Assembly: GCA_029059925.1 (NCBI GenBank)
Contig: JAIDVA010000157.1
Location: forward strand, 1-7,898
Length of the DNA: 7,898 nucleotides
Direction of reading: 5' to 3'
From: Eubacterium sp.
Lineage (GTDB): Bacteria; Bacillota; Clostridia; Oscillospirales; Acutalibacteraceae
The notes under the pieces: model-generated
The model's input: the letters and a program-made list of their open reading frames with translations, nothing else
Told to the model about the DNA's origin: nothing
Database searches by the model: none
Made by a program: the position numbers and the translations under genes
Shown here: in pieces, positions 6,396-7,898 of the stretch
How the letters are laid out: every line of letters starts with the position of its first letter
Position numbering within the stretch: position 1 is the first letter of the stretch

Positions 6396-6576
6396 GGGCG
6401 AACATTGTTCGCCCGTGGGCACAACGATAATGTTGACGGGCGCACACTGTGCGCCCCTACGATAGTGTAGATTACGTGGTTCGTAGGGTGCGATGCCCAC
6501 ATCGCACCGCGGAACGATGTGGGCATCGTTCCCTACGATTGTTTGACCTACGCTTACTAATATAAACAATAATTTA
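6376..6576. mobile_element. MITE-like palindromic repeat with 15-bp terminal inverted repeats
   Basis: The outer arms TAAATTATTGTTTAT (6376-6390) and ATAAACAATAATTTA (6562-6576) are perfect reverse complements. Inside are two GC-rich palindromic modules. Module 1 (6392-6460) is bounded by GTAGGGGCG/CGCCCCTAC and holds hairpins at 6396-6414 and 6438-6456. Module 2 (6482-6537) is bounded by CGTAGGG/CCCTACG and holds hairpins at 6487-6508 and 6511-6532. There is no transposase gene, so it would be non-autonomous. TATA occurs just outside both ends (6369-6372 and 6578-6581), but no clear target duplication is seen. Its base composition differs sharply from neighbouring DNA. Similar GTAGGGGCG repeats occur in many Clostridia, as far as I recall. 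It overlaps the coaX 3' end. Confidence 0.75.
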
Positions 6577-6583
6577 CTATAGC

Positions 6584-6625
6584 AAAAAATCAGGCTGTCT
6601 CGAATAAGAGACAGCCTGTACTATT
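6584..6625. terminator. Bidirectional terminator between coaX and the CDF gene
   Basis: Perfect 11-bp arms CAGGCTGTCTC (6591-6601) and GAGACAGCCTG (6608-6618) enclose a 6-nt loop. On the - strand they are followed by ATTTTTTG, a proper T-run for ending the CDF transcript. On the + strand only TACTATTTTATG follows, so ending of the pan operon transcript here would be weaker. Confidence 0.85.
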
Positions 6626-6635
6626 TTATGACTAT

Positions 6636-7238
6636 TTAATTATTAATAAGATATTTACTTTGCGAAACAATTGTTTTTACTGCACTTACTGCTACGATTA
6701 TTCCTATTACAATTGAAAGTATGCTGTCAATTGCAAAGTTTATTTTAACGGAAAGGGTCAGGCTGAGCAGTGTTGAAATGGTAATTGCAGTGTCAAGAAA
6801 GCTGTCCATTATCAAGGTTTTATAAACAGGTGACGGATGTTTCTTGTTGACATAAATATAAACAATACCCATAATCAGCTTGACTAAAGCTGTGACTGCA
6901 ATCAGCACTGCATATGATTTCAGGTAAGAAATCTGAACGGGGTACATCAGTCTTTCAAGCCCGTTATATGCAAAGTATGCACCCGTAACAGCCAGAATCA
7001 GTCCTATTACAAATGATGCAAGTGCCTGTGCACGGTTGCTTTTCATTTCATTGAGCTTAACTGCCAATATGAATCCTGCCAAAGCGATTATGCAGGATAA
7101 TGAGTCACCCAGATTATTTATTCCGTCGCAGTAAATTGCGAGCGAGCCTGAACTGATACTTACATAGAGTTTTATTAAAAATAAAGCAAAGTTCATCGCA
7201 AAACCAAAGATTGCTGTTTTAATTCCTGTTTTACCCAT
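6636..7238 (-). CDS. Short CDF-type cation transporter lacking the C-terminal domain
   Basis: The 200-residue protein looks like the membrane part of a cation diffusion facilitator, a proton-coupled exporter of divalent metals. About six hydrophobic segments can be seen, near 8-28, 32-60, 70-92, 106-130, 138-163 and 168-190. The second carries N-N-L-G-D (Asn41 and Asp45) where CDF proteins have their H/DxxxD metal site. The fifth carries D-S-F-L-D (Asp145 and Asp149) at the matching site, and the sixth has the usual A-I-D-S-I-L. The cytoplasmic domain of about 80-90 residues found in classical CDFs is absent, since the protein ends soon after segment six. The start at 7238 is chosen because AGGTGGTGA lies just upstream. 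An ATG ten codons earlier has no such site. It is divergent from an ArsR-type metal sensor, which suggests linked metal handling, though the metal is unknown. Confidence 0.78.
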   Translation of the reverse strand: MGKTGIKTAIFGFAMNFALFLIKLYVSISSGSLAIYCDGINNLGDSLSCIIALAGFILAVKLNEMKSNRAQALASFVIGLILAVTGAYFAYNGLERLMYPVQISYLKSYAVLIAVTALVKLIMGIVYIYVNKKHPSPVYKTLIMDSFLDTAITISTLLSLTLSVKINFAIDSILSIVIGIIVAVSAVKTIVSQSKYLINN

Positions 7239-7242
7239 TTTG

Positions 7243-7251
7243 TCACCACCT
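7243..7251 (-). promoter_or_regulatory. Ribosome binding site deciding the CDF start
   Basis: Read on the - strand, AGGTGGTGA is nearly the full Shine-Dalgarno consensus, with 7 nt between AGGTGG and the ATG at 7238. Confidence 0.7.
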
Positions 7252-7277
7252 GATTGATAGTTTACCATAATTTATGT

Positions 7278-7306
7278 AAAATACCAATATGATTTTTATT
7301 TTTCAA
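7278..7306 (-). promoter_or_regulatory. Promoter of the CDF gene
   Basis: On the - strand, TTGAAA (7301-7306), a 17-nt spacer and TATTTT (7278-7283) with a TG extension form a plausible sigma-A promoter. The start would be near 7271, with a leader of about 33 nt. Confidence 0.5.
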
Positions 7307-7320
7307 TGATTTTATTTGTA

Positions 7321-7349
7321 TTGAAAATAAATGCCATAGGCTGTATAAT
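7321..7349 (+). promoter_or_regulatory. Promoter of the arsR-type gene
   Basis: TTGAAA (7321-7326), exactly 17 nt, then a perfect TATAAT (7344-7349). The start should be near 7356, so the leader is only about 12 nt and begins almost at the ribosome site GGAGTGA (7357-7363). Its -35 box forms, with that of the divergent CDF promoter, the inverted repeat TTTTCAAT (7300-7307)/ATTGAAAA (7320-7327). Confidence 0.75.
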
Positions 7350-7367
7350 AATGATTGGAGTGATTAT

Positions 7368-7733
7368 ATGGGAAGTAATGTTAATAATAAATGTGATTGT
7401 ACGGCAATTGATGAAGCAATTGTAAAGGACATAAAAGATAGTATGATTTGTGATGATGAAATTGCAAATCTTTCAAATCTGTTCAAGGTGCTTGGCGACT
7501 CTACAAGGGCAAAGATTGTAATGGCGCTTGATAAGCGTGAGGTATGTGTGTGTGATTTGTCGGTCGCACTTAATATGACTAAATCTGCGGTCTCACATCA
7601 GCTTGCTGTTTTAAAGGCAAGTAATATCGTAAAATCAAGACGTGACGGCAAGCATATTTATTACAGCTTTGATGATGAACACATAACTACAATTATTGAA
7701 ATTGCCGACGAGCATATCAAGCATAGGCAATGA
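7368..7733 (+). CDS. ArsR/SmtB-family metal-sensing repressor (CadC/CzrA-like)
   Basis: This 121-residue winged-helix protein should repress metal-resistance genes and release DNA when a metal binds. The core runs from L-F-K-V-L-G-D-S-T-R (38-47) through the E-V-C-V-C-D-L metal box (58-64), the recognition helix T-K-S-A-V-S-H-Q-L (71-79) and the wing S-R-R-D-G-K-H-I-Y-Y (90-99). Cys60 and Cys62 with the N-terminal Cys9 and Cys11 make up a CadC-type thiolate site for Cd, Pb or Zn. Asp103, His105, His116 and His119 match the D-x-H...H-x-x-H site on helix 5 of CzrA, which senses Zn or Co. So both site types look present. It has its own promoter and a terminator straight after it. The TGAATA-N2-TGTTCA operators lie downstream in front of the next gene, not in front of itself. 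Confidence 0.92.
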   Translation: MGSNVNNKCDCTAIDEAIVKDIKDSMICDDEIANLSNLFKVLGDSTRAKIVMALDKREVCVCDLSVALNMTKSAVSHQLAVLKASNIVKSRRDGKHIYYSFDDEHITTIIEIADEHIKHRQ

Positions 7734-7765
7734 GTAGTAAATTTTACAATAGAATAGCATATGAT

Positions 7766-7818
7766 TAAGAATAAGGTTTCAGATTTTATTTTGGCTGAAA
7801 TTTTATTCTTATTTTTTT
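7766..7818 (+). terminator. Intrinsic terminator after the arsR-type gene
   Basis: Arms 7766-7782 and 7795-7811 pair over 17 bp with two G-U pairs (AAGAATAA with TTATTCTT, TTTCAG with CTGAAA). They surround a 12-nt loop and are followed by seven Ts at 7812-7818. It separates the regulator from the next promoter. Confidence 0.8.
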
Positions 7819-7829
7819 ACAAAAAACTA

Positions 7830-7859
7830 TTGACAATTGAATATATGTTCAACTATAAT
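7830..7859 (+). promoter_or_regulatory. Near-consensus promoter of the gene beyond the right edge
   Basis: TTGACA (7830-7835) and TATAAT (7854-7859) are both perfect consensus, 18 nt apart. The start would be near 7866. Such a strong promoter carrying operator sites fits a gene kept silent by a repressor. The driven gene is outside the window. Confidence 0.85.
7838..7851 (+). promoter_or_regulatory. ArsR/SmtB-type operator, copy 1
   Basis: TGAATA-TA-TGTTCA is a 6-2-6 dyad that fits the known TGAAYA-N2-TRTTCA pattern of SmtB-type operators. It sits between the -35 and -10 boxes, where binding would block RNA polymerase. Confidence 0.75.
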
Positions 7860-7872
7860 TAACAACAACAGA

Positions 7873-7886
7873 TGAATAATTGTTCA
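7873..7886 (+). promoter_or_regulatory. ArsR/SmtB-type operator, copy 2
   Basis: TGAATA-AT-TGTTCA repeats copy 1 with both half-sites identical. Centres are 35 bp apart, and this copy lies just downstream of the expected transcription start. Confidence 0.75.
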
Positions 7887-7898
7887 ACTGTTTGATAT

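Noticed and set aside
6392..6540. Repeated palindromic units considered as a CRISPR array
   Set aside because: The units are inverted, differ in sequence and are not separated by spacers of regular length. No cas gene is present.
6387..6569. Sixty-codon open frame on the - strand over the palindromic repeat
   Set aside because: It is a by-product of the repeat's inverted modules, has no ribosome site and uses atypical residues.

Overview
The window reads as chromosomal DNA of a low-GC Gram-positive bacterium, most likely a Clostridia member of the Ruminococcus/Oscillospiraceae type. This is inference from AT-rich intergenic DNA, sigma-A-like promoters, GGAG/GGTG ribosome binding sites, a type III pantothenate kinase, a PanG/DUF2520-type reductase in the pan cluster, and a palindromic GTAGGGGCG...CCCTACG repeat of a kind I associate with that group. 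No species can be named.

Layout. Positions 1-333 hold no convincing gene, only a hairpin and a possible promoter with a palindromic operator. A small XRE-type DNA-binding protein (334-582, +) faces a YbaK-family tRNA-editing protein (635-1174, -) across a shared bidirectional terminator. A divergent intergenic region (1175-1445) carries a promoter for each direction and a structured leader of about 130 nt before the main operon.

The core (1446-6395, +) is one tight operon of six genes with gaps of 1 to about 13 nt: a DUF2520/PanG-like ketopantoate reductase, panB, panC, panD, coaBC and coaX. Together they run from 2-ketoisovalerate and aspartate to pantothenate (PanB, PanG, PanD, PanC), phosphorylate it (CoaX) and convert it to 4'-phosphopantetheine (CoaBC). 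Only CoaD and CoaE would be needed elsewhere to finish coenzyme A. The apparent missing step, ketopantoate reduction, is probably done by the first gene.

The 3' end of coaX runs into a palindromic mobile-element-like repeat of about 200 bp (6376-6576) with 15-bp perfect terminal inverted repeats. The repeat supplies the last codons and stop of coaX. A bidirectional terminator follows.

The right end is a metal-homeostasis locus. A short CDF-type cation transporter without a cytoplasmic domain (6636-7238, -) is divergent from a CadC/CzrA-like ArsR-family metal sensor (7368-7733, +). After a strong terminator there is a near-consensus promoter (7830-7859) carrying two copies of the ArsR/SmtB operator pattern TGAATA-N2-TGTTCA. 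It must drive a metal-responsive gene just beyond the window. No CRISPR array, rRNA, tRNA or prophage was seen. The most novel-looking signals are the repeat that ends coaX, the structured pan leader with its flanking dyad, and the paired metal-sensor operators.
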